Of a stretch of DNA of 64,000 bases, positions 53,701 to 63,379 are shown piece after piece (the first letter of the stretch is position 1; each line of letters starts with the position of its first letter). The DNA comes from Oncomelania hupensis (taxonomy: Eukaryota; Mollusca; Gastropoda; Littorinimorpha; Pomatiopsidae). The DNA lies in contig CM072526.1 in assembly GCA_036898135.1 (NCBI GenBank), forward strand, positions 6,673,724-6,737,723. Direction: 5' to 3'. Both the position numbers and the translations under genes were made by a program. The notes under the pieces were generated by a model that saw only the letters and a program-made list of their open reading frames with translations, was not told the DNA's origin and did no database searches.

Positions 53701-55190
53701 ACATACCTACTCTCTACTTCGATCCAAGCTATTGGGCAAGTAGTCGTCGGTTTCGTCAAGTCTGCTCCTTGTAAGTCGACTGTCTTGTCTGTCAAGTCCG
53801 CGCGCGATACAAGAGATTCGCTAACTATCGCGTCGTATGATAGACCTGTGTCATACAGACAGTTCGCTTCTTTACCGTTGACCTTGACCGTGTCTGTCAC
53901 CGATGGGTGATCTCCGATCGTGTGTGGCTTCTTACCGCTGCTTTGAGTTAGAACTCTGTGCGCTGGCCGGCTTTCGCGCTCTTCCCTACGTTGTGCGGCC
54001 AACTTGAAACATTCTGCGGTGGAGTGATTGTTTCTGTTGCAGAACGAACAATACCGTCTCTGTTCTGCGGGACCTCTTTTCCCGAATTCCGTGTTGGGTC
54101 CTTTATTTTGCCCAGGTCTGGGATTATTCGGCTTATTCGCGGTGCGTTCTTCCCGGTTAGGGCTTCGTTTCTGTGCCTCTTTCCCGTTAGGCTTTAGGTC
54201 TCGCCTGAAGCTCTTGGCTTCTCCGTGTGCGGCCACGTACCTATCTGCGACCTTGACCAGATCTTCCAGTCTTTCCGCGCCCTGTTCTACTGAGAATGTT
54301 CTCAGCTCGGGGGTCATGGTTTCCCGTAGCTGTTCCCATACTAACAGTTCTGTCAGTCCATCATACGTCTTAGCCGCGGCTGACTGGCTAATCCACTTAT
54401 CCAGCGTTGTGGACAACCGATCCGCGAACTGCGCATAGCTCTCTCCTTTCACTCTCCGATTGGTGCGGAATTTTTGCCGATAGCATTCTCCTGTTAGTTC
54501 GAATCCCGTTAGGAGTGCCTCTTTTACCTTGTGATAGTCAGTCACTCTGTCAGTCGGTAGCTTACTGTAGATGTCATAAGCCTTTCCTCTAAGCCCTTGA
54601 CTAAGCTTAAAAGACCAATGAGTGGGATCTAGTTTATACTCTGTTGCTAGACGCTCAAACCTAGTCAAATAGAGATCTAGACCTTCTTCTCTCTCATTGA
54701 ATGTTCCCAGTGGAAATGACATTCCTTGTACAGGGTTGGATGCTACCTCTAGCTGATCTGAGTGGGAAGGGGTTGAGGAAGAACTTGAAGCTCCTGATCC
54801 CAATCTTCTTAGCTCTAACTCATGCTGTCTTTCTTTTTCCTTTTCTTCCCTCTCTTTTTCTTTTTCTGCCCGCTCTTTTTCTTTTTCTGCCCGCTCTTTT
54901 TCTTTTTCTGCCCGCTCATAATCCCACCTCCTAATTTCTGCTTCTCTCTCTGCTGCTACCTTCTTCTGCTCTGCTTCTAATGCCAGTTTCTTCTGTTCTG
55001 CTTCTAATTCTAATTTCTTTTGCTCTGCTTCTAAGGCTAGTTTCTTCGCCCCCCTCTCTGCTGCTCTCTCTGCCTTAGCCTCCTGTTTCTCTACCTCTGC
55101 ATTGATATACGCAATTAGGTCTCCCCCTGCTAAGTTTAAAGCTTCCCCTAATTCCTTGAAGCGCCATCTCAAGGCCACTGGGTCCGACAT
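50715..55190 (-). CDS. Gag-Pol polyprotein, order Gag-PR-INT-RT-RNaseH
   Basis: 1491 aa from the ATG at 55190; an in-frame TTG two codons upstream is not used. Residues ~30-130 are a charged coiled coil (EKEKERAEKEKE), ~150-325 a Gag-like domain, 381-394 a CCHC knuckle (CSFCNRNNHSTAEC). Protease has LYDTG with D447. Integrase: HHCC zinc site (H620, H627, C657, C660), then catalytic D690, D749, E785 with the 35-residue D-E spacing, and a GPY-like module near 926. Reverse transcriptase follows (D1136; FMDD with D1200-D1201), then RNase H (D1349, E1393, D1418, D1461). All catalytic residues are present and no stop or shift interrupts the frame, so the element may be active. It copies its RNA in a capsid-like particle and integrates the DNA. 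Confidence 0.95.
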   Translation of the reverse strand: MSDPVALRWRFKELGEALNLAGGDLIAYINAEVEKQEAKAERAAERGAKKLALEAEQKKLELEAEQKKLALEAEQKKVAAEREAEIRRWDYERAEKEKERAEKEKERAEKEKEREEKEKERQHELELRRLGSGASSSSSTPSHSDQLEVASNPVQGMSFPLGTFNEREEGLDLYLTRFERLATEYKLDPTHWSFKLSQGLRGKAYDIYSKLPTDRVTDYHKVKEALLTGFELTGECYRQKFRTNRRVKGESYAQFADRLSTTLDKWISQSAAAKTYDGLTELLVWEQLRETMTPELRTFSVEQGAERLEDLVKVADRYVAAHGEAKSFRRDLKPNGKEAQKRSPNREERTANKPNNPRPGQNKGPNTEFGKRGPAEQRRYCSFCNRNNHSTAECFKLAAQRREERESRPAHRVLTQSSGKKPHTIGDHPSVTDTVKVNGKEANCLYDTGLSYDAIVSESLVSRADLTDKTVDLQGADLTKPTTTCPIAWIEVESRYVTGRIQAAVLQKPLYDLVLGCRYVFLGTPPKTVEIAAVQTRAQAKTQPPQPEFAPNPGLEEIKTAQKEDTSIAKCFQKLPKAHIPPHKGDFYMEEGVLHRQGDGDHTQLVLPATLRAQVLELGHSMPLSGHMGIGATVQRISAHYYWPGITEDVKRYVKSCHQCQRYSPRHHTVPVTLGPSVVVGVPFQQVSVDIVGPLPMTKKRNRFLLTLVDACTMWCEAVPLPAIDTKKIADALIAIFTRVGFPDSIRTDNGSQFTGRLMQDVFELIQVHHIRTPPYHPASNGQVERLNGTLLTILRKVADDNPEAWDTYVNAALFAYRETPHAATGYTPSTLLFGRPLAGPLEALRRSWTEAKIDDTPRGATKYVADLQETLKATWKKAGEALKKARARQAKYYNRHAKDRELQVGDQVLLLLPSGTNKLDIAWRGPYRVTAKKSKTVYQVEVNGRARYHHINLLKKYTDRPATPSTHNLLAIAIAEEGESMETNAVEYPLHSKETYKDVILNGDLAAKQQQQVRQVIRQHQTVLTDRPGRTDLVEVTLTVTDPTPVRQKLYPMPLSQQRAIKEEIDTLLAAGIISESTSPYSAGTVLLRKPNGEHRLCIDFRLLNAVTQFQPEPLPDQTDLFAKLQRAKYFSRIDLSKGYYQIPVQPQVRKYLAFSTMEGHFEFNVLPFGLHNAPSIFSAMMRKLLAPLSSEHLHSFMDDILIATPTWEEHVTLLQQLLARLRDTGLTARPTKCQIGFTELEFLGHTISQGSLRPVEKTVKRLLDAPRPKTKKEVQSFLGLCGFYQKFIPNYNSIAVPLTNGTRKIAPDKVVWTAECETAFQTLKDRMTSAPVLHLPDLAQPFVLRTDASDLGLGAVLLQRDPKNAETLFPVAYASRKLRPAETHYATSEKECLGLVWAIQKFQLYLYGTHFTVQVDHQPLSFLAASKSLNSRLMRWALTLQAYSFQIEYIPGKENHGADYLSRHLVEDTAAVAHPTQLRATAPEFVPAQ

Positions 55191-55530
55191 TGTCAAAAGT
55201 GTCTATGAACAACCTCTGAATCACGTGGAATACCAAAACACTAGCAATATTGCAAGTCAATAAAAACAATGCAAAGACAATCAAATTCGTAATCAATAAT
55301 AGAATAAAACAAAAGTCAAATGGCATACAACAGTTACTTAAGCAAAACCTGCAAAAGAACAATGCAACCTACAGACACAAAAATATTTGAAGCAAAAAAG
55401 TTTTTAACTAAAGAATAGTGCACCAAAACTGATCAGTGTTATACCCTTACACTATTCTAAGTTATTCTACTACTGCTGTTATCTAATTTTATTGTACTTA
55501 GATCCGGTTATACCCAATTCCTATTACACA

Positions 55531-55550
55531 GATCCTGGCAGGCTCGCCAA
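55531..55550 (-). other. Putative tRNA primer binding site
   Basis: Minus-strand ttggcgagcctgccaggatc begins 7 bases after the 5' LTR, the expected place and TGG start for a Gypsy PBS. I cannot name the tRNA. Confidence 0.6.
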
Positions 55551-55556
55551 TTAAAG

Positions 55557-57122
55557 TGTCACGTGGGGTTTATGGGCTCTGCACAATGGAATTATGGACC
55601 CTCACGTTTATTCGGTGGGAACTGCTAGTAAGTCACCCTATGAATTACTTTAATAAATTTATTTGTTTAGCTCGTTCTGTGTTAAGGTTGGGATACAGAA
55701 ATAGATAGAAAAATGGTAAAAGATTACTGTCACACTAGCTTTCACACGGCTATGAATCATATGTAGTCCAGCCACTTGATAACAGTTAAAATCACACATT
55801 TATTTCTTCTACTCTATACAAGATTCTCTAAGTACTAAGCTAACTTAAAACGTCTCTTTCAATGCAAATAGTTCGATCGCTGATAGTCTAGGCAGCTGTT
55901 TTTCTTCCTCGGGCACTTGCTATAATATTTCATGTAGATTTGGACTACTGTGGTCCGTTTTACAGTTTCTGAAGAGTTGGACTACTGTGGTCCTGTTATG
56001 ATCAGTTTAAGTGCACCTTCGTGTTATGCACTTAACTCATGAGTGGGGGTTCGAAGTCCTTCTGTGAGGTAGCTTCTGGTCCACCTGTGTCGTTGTGTAG
56101 TTGGGTTCCCTTGCCACGCTGTGGGGTCTGACAGGGAGTTTTCCAAGGCAGCTCTTTCCGTCTGGTGCGGTAGAGTCTCCTCAAACAACTAGTCGTTTCT
56201 GTGGAGTGGGGTGCACAGGATAGCTCGGGATAGCTCGGGATAGCTCGCCTGCTCGTCTGGAATATAAGAGACGAAATTCTGCACAACCCTGAATAATCGG
56301 TTTGTGCAGAGCGTCTCACTGAAAGCCAAAGTAGCCCTCAGTGATAGCTCCACATCTCTATACATAAGCGACGAACATTCTGCTACTTCCGGGTTCCACT
56401 GGAATCTCACTCTAAATTCCTATACATACATAAATATAAATCGTGGCTAACTATACACATCCAGAATTAATAATATTATAAACATTCACGGGTACAGCCA
56501 CTGGTCTGCAAACATACATATAAGTTAAACAACAGTGGTTCCGTACGGGATACAACATGGCGGCGCAACCGGTCGTGTTTCGCCTCGTGGTCGGCTCTTC
56601 CACATGGTCACGCAAATTCGGATTAATAATTCACATTTATGCATAGCAAATTCTTCAAACATAATTTCAACAATAATATAAATATATCACGATGAAACAG
56701 AAGGGTGTTCATTTACCTGTTTGACAAGTTCAGGCCCGTGGTGGCTTGATAGAATTCTAAGATTCTAACGTCCTGCTTCCTGGTCTATGAGTGAAGAGAT
56801 TTCTCTGTCAGCTTTCTAGCTGTTAACACTTCGGTGTATTCCTCCCAACTGACCAAAGATAAGCTAGGTTTGGACCCAGTCAAACTGGCTCGAACCGCTT
56901 TGCGTAAGCTCCCATTGGTTAAAATGTTTACGACTCTCGTAATTACGATGATGTCATGGCCTCAGCCAGCGTCAACTATCACTGTGTGTATGATCGGCAG
57001 TATGCTACCGCTACGCTTGATTACTTTCATCGTCTGCTCCTAACTTTGAAATTCTAATATTATATATACTAACCAAGCTAAATATTAAAATAAGCAGAGT
57101 TAATACTAGCCAGTTCGTGACA
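55557..57122 (-). repeat. 5' LTR of the Gmr1-like element
   Basis: 1566 bp, one difference from the 3' LTR. On the minus strand it should carry the promoter and the start of the genomic RNA. Confidence 0.95.
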
Positions 57123-57199
57123 CCTCCTTTTTAAGACCCCTCCAATTAAAGACCTCGTTTTTATGGCAATTTAAAGGTCGTAAAACGGAGGTTTTACTG

Positions 57200-57410
57200 T
57201 ATTAAACCTTGTTATATTTAGAATTAGAATTACACATTTCCTTTGTATAATATTCTGAAAAAGAATCGTCATACAAGTTTGCTAGACTTAGATTCCGAAC
57301 AGCAAGAGTTAAAATGTACGAGCAAAATAAATAGACTTGGACATTTACCTTAATGGAAATAAGCCTTAGACTTGAACCTAAATATCTCTTGTTGTTGTTG
57401 TTGTTGTTGC

Positions 57411-57459
<49 letters not shown>

Positions 57460-58330
57460 CGTTACCATAGCCTACATACCCTCTCCATAGTCCTAATTTA
57501 TTATTTCAATTCTGTTGTGTAAAAGCAATCAGTGTCTGTGTCACGTTGACCTTTGCTACCTGCAGTAGTATAGTATTCATTGTTTGTTAATCTCTGTATC
57601 GTGCTCAAATGTATCTTTTATTATATTTTGATGCACTCAAGGACGAGCGCATGTGCCTGTGTATGTGGCGACGCCAAGCCTTTCGTGACAACATGTTATG
57701 ACTGGCTGTCCAGCGCCTGTGGCTCTTGACCTTCAAATAGATAGGTTTCATTCCTAACAACATAACAATTTGGTTCCGTGAAGTCACAGACGCACCCAAA
57801 TATATTGCAGTACTGCACAGACGTGGACTGGCCTATTGCACCGATAAACAGAACACAGATCGTGTTTGGGCTTTGGATTTTCGTGCCTGCTATATTCAAA
57901 GCTCCTTGGTCAAATTTAGTTCAATTATATCCCACTGTTATGTGCCATCTCAGTCTTTACTCGTGTGGATAGCTAGAGTTTCTTCAACAATAGGCCTATA
58001 GCTAGCTGTTCGCAACAATCATAGGCTTTGCTGTTCGCCGCACAAGACAGGTTCTACTTCAGTTCTGGTTGCTAGACTTGACCAGCACGGACCTAGCTGT
58101 TCTTGTAGCAATTTAGCGTACTTTCCCTTTGCATTCACGTGTTTATCAGCCACGGTACAACGCAGTCAATCTTGCTGAAGTTGTGAAGAGGTAAGTTTGG
58201 AACACTTTTTCTTCTTGCGTTTGTATGTTAAATTGTTGTTGTTGTTGATGATGGTGATGATGATGATGATGTTGTTGTTATTGTTGTTGTTGTTTATTAA
58301 TGTGAAGGGATAATGTTTCTTCTTTAGGAT
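57200..58330. other. No gene seen; (TTG)n at 57390-57459
   Basis: A TTG array and a shorter mixed TTG/GAT stretch (58236-58292). Small frames have no recognisable domain. Confidence 0.5.
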
Positions 58331-58339
58331 CAGGGTCAT

Positions 58340-59125
58340 GTTTTGTAGCAATGGTTACATTTCCATGGTTACTATTGTATGAACTGTATCTAGCAACGAT
58401 TACGTTTCTTCGGGTCTAGCAATGGTTACATATCAATGCTACTATTGTATGAACTATCTAGCAATGGTTACATTTCTATGGATCTAGCAATGGTTACATT
58501 CATACGGCTAGTACTACTGTATAAAATATATCTAGCAATGGTTACATTTCTATGGCTACTATTGTATGACCTGTAGCTAGTAATGGTTAAATTTCTATAT
58601 CTATTATTGTATGAACTGTATCTAGCAATGGTTACATTTATATGGCTACTAATGTATGAACTGTAACTAACAATGGTTACATTTCTATGGATACTATTTA
58701 TAGACTATATAGCAATGGCTACATTTCTATGGCTACTAATGTATGAACTGTATCTAGCGATGGTTGCATTTTTTGGCTACTATTGTATGGGCTGTATCTA
58801 GCAATGGTTACATTTCTATGGCCACTATAGTATGGACTGCATCTAGCAATGGTTATATTTCTATGGCTACTATTGTATGGACTGTATCTAGCAATGGTAA
58901 CATTTCTTTGGCTACTATTGTATAAACTGTATCTAGCAATGGTAACATTTCTTTGGCTACTATTGTATGAACTGTATAATGGTTACATTTCTATGTCTAT
59001 TATTGCATGGACTGTATCTAGCAATGGGTACATTTCTATGTCTATTATTGCATGGACTGTATCTAGCAATGGTTACATTTCTATGTCTATTACTGCATGG
59101 ACTGTATCTAGCAATGATATCTAGC
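58340..59125 (+). repeat. 45-bp minisatellite
   Basis: About 17 diverged units built on ctagcaatggttacatttct then atggctactattgtatgaac and tgtat. Older copies at the left are more diverged; units near 58850-59110 are closer. Confidence 0.92.
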
Positions 59126-59129
59126 AAGA

Positions 59130-59735
59130 TTCGCATTGTTACTATACACAATGATAAAATGGGCTCTGTTATCACATGACACAATGATAAAGTGGGCTTT
59201 GTTATCACATGACACAATGATAAAATGGGCATTGTTATCACATGACACAATGATAAAATGGGCTTTGTTATCACATGACACAATGTTAAAGTGGGCTTTG
59301 TTATCACATGACACAATGATAAAATGGGCATTGTTTTCACATGACACAATGATAAAGTGGGCTTTGTTATCACATGACACAATGATAAAGTGGGCTTTGG
59401 TATCACATGACACAACTATAAAGTGGGCTTTGTTATCACATGACACAACGATAAAGTGGGCTTTGTTATCACATGACACAATGATAAAGTGGGCTTTGTT
59501 ATCACATGACACATGATAAAGTGGGCTTTGGTATCACATGGCACGATGATAAAGTGGGCTTTGTTATCACATGACACAATGATAAAGTGGGCTTTGTTAT
59601 CACATGACACAATGATAAAATGGGCTTTGTTATCACATGACACATGATAAAGTGGGCTTTGGTATCACAAGACCCGATGATAAAGTGGGCTTTGTTATCA
59701 CATGACACAACGATAAAGTGGGCTTTGGTGGCTCA
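59130..59735. repeat. 33-bp minisatellite, open on both strands
   Basis: About 18 units of gggctttgttatcacatgac then acaatgataaagt. The 33-bp length keeps one frame open on each strand (plus: MIKWALLSHDT, repeated). Short units with one missing base at 59513 and 59643 shift the frame. I do not call a gene. Confidence 0.95.
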
Positions 59736-59739
59736 AATC

Positions 59740-61190
59740 AACCGCTACAGTTTGACATTTTCCATTTCGGTTCTGACAGGGAGTGATTTTCCCTGTTTAA
59801 CGGTACACCTCGTGCGACCTTTGATTCTATTTCTGATTGGACCACGCGGCATTTAGGGTACGTCTTAGGTCTCTGGGGTAAAGTAGGGTCTAGTGTGCCA
59901 ACCTAAAAAGGAAAACCCTTACCGAATAACTTTGTTATGGTTCTGCCTCTTTCCTGCTTTGGTAGATGCTATTTTTAGCGCAAGAGCGAAGCCTAGCGGT
60001 TGCTAAAAATAGACACAACAACTACGGAATTTATTGAGGTAAAATATATATACCTCACATAATTTGGAAAGAGTAGGTTTTCTTTTAAAGCTTATAATTT
60101 CAGTAGGGCAACGCTCACTGTGAATGTTAAACATACCTGACGAGTGGGCGTGGTCAGCGTGGGTCCCTTTAAGTTGTATGAACTAAAGTTCTGCTGTTCG
60201 TGGTAAGCTTTATGGTTTGTTATAAATGTTCAGTTTGTGCGGATGTTGTAGTTGTCAAACGAGGCCTACTTCACAGTACGGCTTGTTGGTAACAGCGGCA
60301 ATGACAAGAATTGTAATTGTGTGTAATGACGAGGTGTGAAAATATGTGCTACAGTTTAAATACACAATACAGAGTATTACAGAATACATATAATTGCCCC
60401 GAGTTTGGTAAATCAACATCAACATAAGACACAACACCTTTTAAGACTTTAAATACAAAATCTTGCAGACAGTGACACCATTACAACATTGAATGCTACC
60501 ACATTGGACTTCTAAAATATCAAAAATGGACGTGTGTATGAAAGACAAGCAAGTTTAATGTCGTCATGCTAATACACAGTTTACGTTTTTTAGAACAGTT
60601 TTCTAGCAAACCTTCAATTGTTATGACTGTAGTTTCCTGTCAAAACTAGACGTACTCCAACACTATTGAGCGGTCGAATGTCATCTAGACTACATGCTAT
60701 TATAATCGCGCGTTTCTCAAAAAAACCGGAACCATGTTGTTTGGCAAGGAAATGACATAAAAGGAAATTCAAATACATTCTAGAATGATATGTAGACGCC
60801 TTGTGAAACGTTGTGCAGTCATGCAGACAGTAACGTTACTTCAACGTGCAGTGTGAATTGTATAGCAAGGCTCGTTTTCCAGTACGGACTGATTATCATG
60901 CACAAAAGGGGACTTTAACTCCAGTGTTTCCCAATAATTTTCCATTGAAATTGACAGTAATAGGAGGATAAGGAAGAAGAAGGAGTAGGACGTAGCAGTA
61001 GCAGGAGAAGGTTGCTGAAACATTAGAAAACAGTACATTGTGTTGCATTTAAACATGTTTTTTTTTTTAATTGTTATCTGTTCTGCATGGTCTCTAGCAA
61101 CACATTTGCCAGCGTGTAGATATTTTTGTGATGTTGTGGTTTTGTGTTTGTTTGTTATGATTTTCTGTTTTGGTTTATGAATGCTTGAGC
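59740..61190. other. No gene seen; one small hairpin
   Basis: The only structure noted is ctatttttagc / gctaaaaatag at 59968-60012, an 11-bp stem around 23 bases. Confidence 0.45.
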
Positions 61191-61345
61191 ATTGCGCTTT
61201 GAGCCGCCTTTTTTAATTTTTTTTAAAAAATCTTCTTGTTCTTGTTCTTGTTCTTCTTCTTCTTCTTGTTCTTGTTCTTCTTGTTCTTGTTCTTCTTGTT
61301 CTTCTTCTTGTTCTTGTTCTTCTTGTTCTTCTTCTTCTTCTTCTT

Positions 61346-61376
<31 letters not shown>

Positions 61377-61392
61377 TTATTATTATTATTTG
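61190..61392 (+). repeat. SINE-tail wording leading into (TTC/TTG)n
   Basis: gcattgcgctttgagccgcc is similar to the family B SINE tail and is followed by TTC/TTG triplets and ATT. A 40-base TAG/GTA-rich stretch follows at 61410-61470. Confidence 0.7.
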
Positions 61393-62436
61393 TAACTCTT
61401 GCATGTTACGTAGTAGTAAAAGTAGTAGAAGTAGTAGTAGCAGTAATAGTGGTAGTAGGAGAAGGAGGAGGAGCCTGGGCCGGACCGAGCATTATTAGAA
61501 ATCTGTCATTTATCTGTTTCTTTTTGTAAAAATTGTGTTTGTACAGTTGGATGTAGTAGTAATAGTAATATTAGCAGTAACAGCAGCAGCAAGCAGTAGC
61601 AGCAAAACCTGACAATTTAGTAGCAGTAGCTGAGTGAAGCCGATGAACCAGCTTAAAAGTTCAAATCCAGCGTCCTCAGTAAGTTGAAGTTGGCAGCTTC
61701 AAAACGAAAAAACAAAAACGAAAGAAAAAAAAAATCGCGTGATCAGCCCGTACCGTTTTGTATGGAACGCTGAAAGCTCCAAATGCGCGTGCAATTGCAC
61801 GCCCAAGTAGCTGATTGGTCGAAAACTTGAGTTTCCTCTTATTCGGGTTATCGCCCAAAACACCAAAGGACTTAGATTTAAAACTCGGTTACTCGTCTCA
61901 AGGCCATAATCGTGTCGTTATCAGCAGAGGACCTACGAGGTAGGGAGTGAAACTGAAAGGGGCTAAGTGACGGGGGGTGGGGGTGGGGGGCAGGGGAAGA
62001 GAGATGGCATATTGTTTGTTTTGAAAGGAAGAATGGGGTGGGTGGGGTGATGGTGGTGGTAGGGAGGGGGGGGGAAGGAGGCGAGGTATAGTGACTAAAT
62101 ATTGGGGCGCTGTATCAAGGGCAGTGAAGCATTGACTGGCCAGCTATCGACAAAGTAGTGGACCAAATAATAGGGCAGATGGAAAGAATGAATGTGTGAG
62201 AGGAAGAGGTGGGGAGGGCAGGAGAGGGGTGGGGGTGGGTGGGGTTACAGTATTAACGGCATATTTGCATGTGCCTGTTGAGTGTGGAGCCAGGAATGAA
62301 CGAGTTATGAGATTAGTCGGTTTTTTACTGTGTCTGTCAGGGGGATTATGTTGTTTTTTGTTTTTGTTTTTTTTTTAACCTGCACCCCCCTCCCCACCTA
62401 CATCATACACTCCTCCTTTCACTTTTCTTCGACCAG

Positions 62437-62882
62437 ATCTTCTTCTTCTTCTTCTTCTTCTTCTTCTTCTTCTTCTTCTTCTTCTTCTTCTCCTTCTCCT
62501 TCTCCTTCTTCTTCTTCTTCTTCTTCTTCTTCTTCTTCTTCTTCTTCTTCTTCTTCTTCTTCTTCTTCTTCTTCTCCTTCTCCTTCTTCTTCTTCTTCTT
62601 CTTCTTCTTCTTCTTCTTCTTCTTCTTCTTCTTCTTCTCCTCCCCCTTCTTCTTCTCCTCCTCCCCCTCCTCCTCCTCCACCTTCTTCTTCTCCTTCTTC
62701 TCCTTCTCCTTCTTCTCCTCCTCCCCCTCCTCCTCCTCCTCCTCCTCCTCCTCCTCCTCCACCTTCTTCTTCTCCTTCTTCTCCTTCTCCTTCTTCTCCT
62801 TCTCCTTCTTCTTCTTCTTCTTCTTCTTCTTCTTCTTCTTCTTCTTCTTCTTCTTCTTCTTCTTCTTCTTCTTCTTCTTCTC
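62437..62882. repeat. 445-bp polypyrimidine tract (TTC)n(CTC)n
   Basis: Every base on the plus strand is C or T apart from two short CCACC interruptions. Serine/proline and glutamate frames over it are artefacts. Bases 61480-62430 before it are G-rich with no gene. Confidence 0.97.
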
Positions 62883-63068
62883 CTAGTTCTTCAGCCCTAT
62901 TCACTTCTTCCTCATTCCCTCAAACAATGCCAGCGGGGTTAGCAGCTAATTTTCGTCCTTGTTCTCAATTTTAAAAAAACAACTTCTTATAGTTAATGAG
63001 CGTGCGACACATTTACAGTTCTCTGAAAAGTACTTCTGAACCGTTGTTTCTCTATAGGCAAAGAGTTG

Positions 63069-63089
63069 TGTGGGTGTGGGTGTGGGTGT

Positions 63090-63120
<31 letters not shown>
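63069..63120. repeat. (GGGTGT)n(TG)n microsatellite
   Basis: Short gggtgt units followed by TG. Confidence 0.92.
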
Positions 63121-63379
63121 GCCACGCGCGAAGGACAGGAAGTGCGTTTGTGTTTTAGCCCAGATGTGAGTTAACAATACGGAGTCTAAAGTTAATTTGT
63201 GTATTTCATTTAATATCTATTCACCGAAGTGATTTTAGACTTTGGGCCTAAAGTAATCCTCTGTGTGCGTACATGTATGCCTGCGCGTGTGGGTGCGTGC
63301 TTGCGCGTTTGTTCGGTTATATAACAGGCACGTCCTTAACAAATGTTAGTGTGATAGATTGTCGTAGTCTTTAAAAAAA

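Larger units (their letters stand above)
48983..57122 (-). mobile_element. Complete Gmr1-like Ty3/Gypsy LTR retrotransposon, 8.14 kb
   Basis: Two 1566-bp LTRs (tgtcacg...cgtgaca) flank a single polyprotein frame. The 5-bp target duplication cctcc is at 48978-48982 and 57123-57127. The LTRs differ at one position that I can find (50146 a, 56720 t), so the insertion is recent. Integrase precedes reverse transcriptase, the hallmark of Gmr1-type elements. No env-like gene. It is inserted in the pogo remnant. Confidence 0.96.
47669..57199 (+). mobile_element. pogo/Tigger-like DNA transposon remnant, host of a nested insertion
   Basis: Terminal inverted repeats cagtaaaacctccgtttt at 47669 and its complement ending at 57199, with TA after the right end (57200-57201) and CA before the left. 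Removing the R570 copy and the Gmr1-like element leaves about 0.8 kb. A transposase C-terminus remnant lies at 48490-48650. cagt(a/g)aaacctc termini and TA duplication are typical of pogo/Tigger. Confidence 0.78.

Noticed and set aside
51490..54934. Plus-strand frames of 60-156 codons opposite the polyprotein
   Set aside because: Complementary shadows of the Gag-Pol frame.
59130..59735. CRISPR array
   Set aside because: The 33-bp units are head-to-tail without distinct spacers, and the context is eukaryotic. It is a minisatellite.
62330..62974. Serine/proline-rich protein and complementary glutamate-rich proteins
   Set aside because: All are translations of one polypyrimidine tract.
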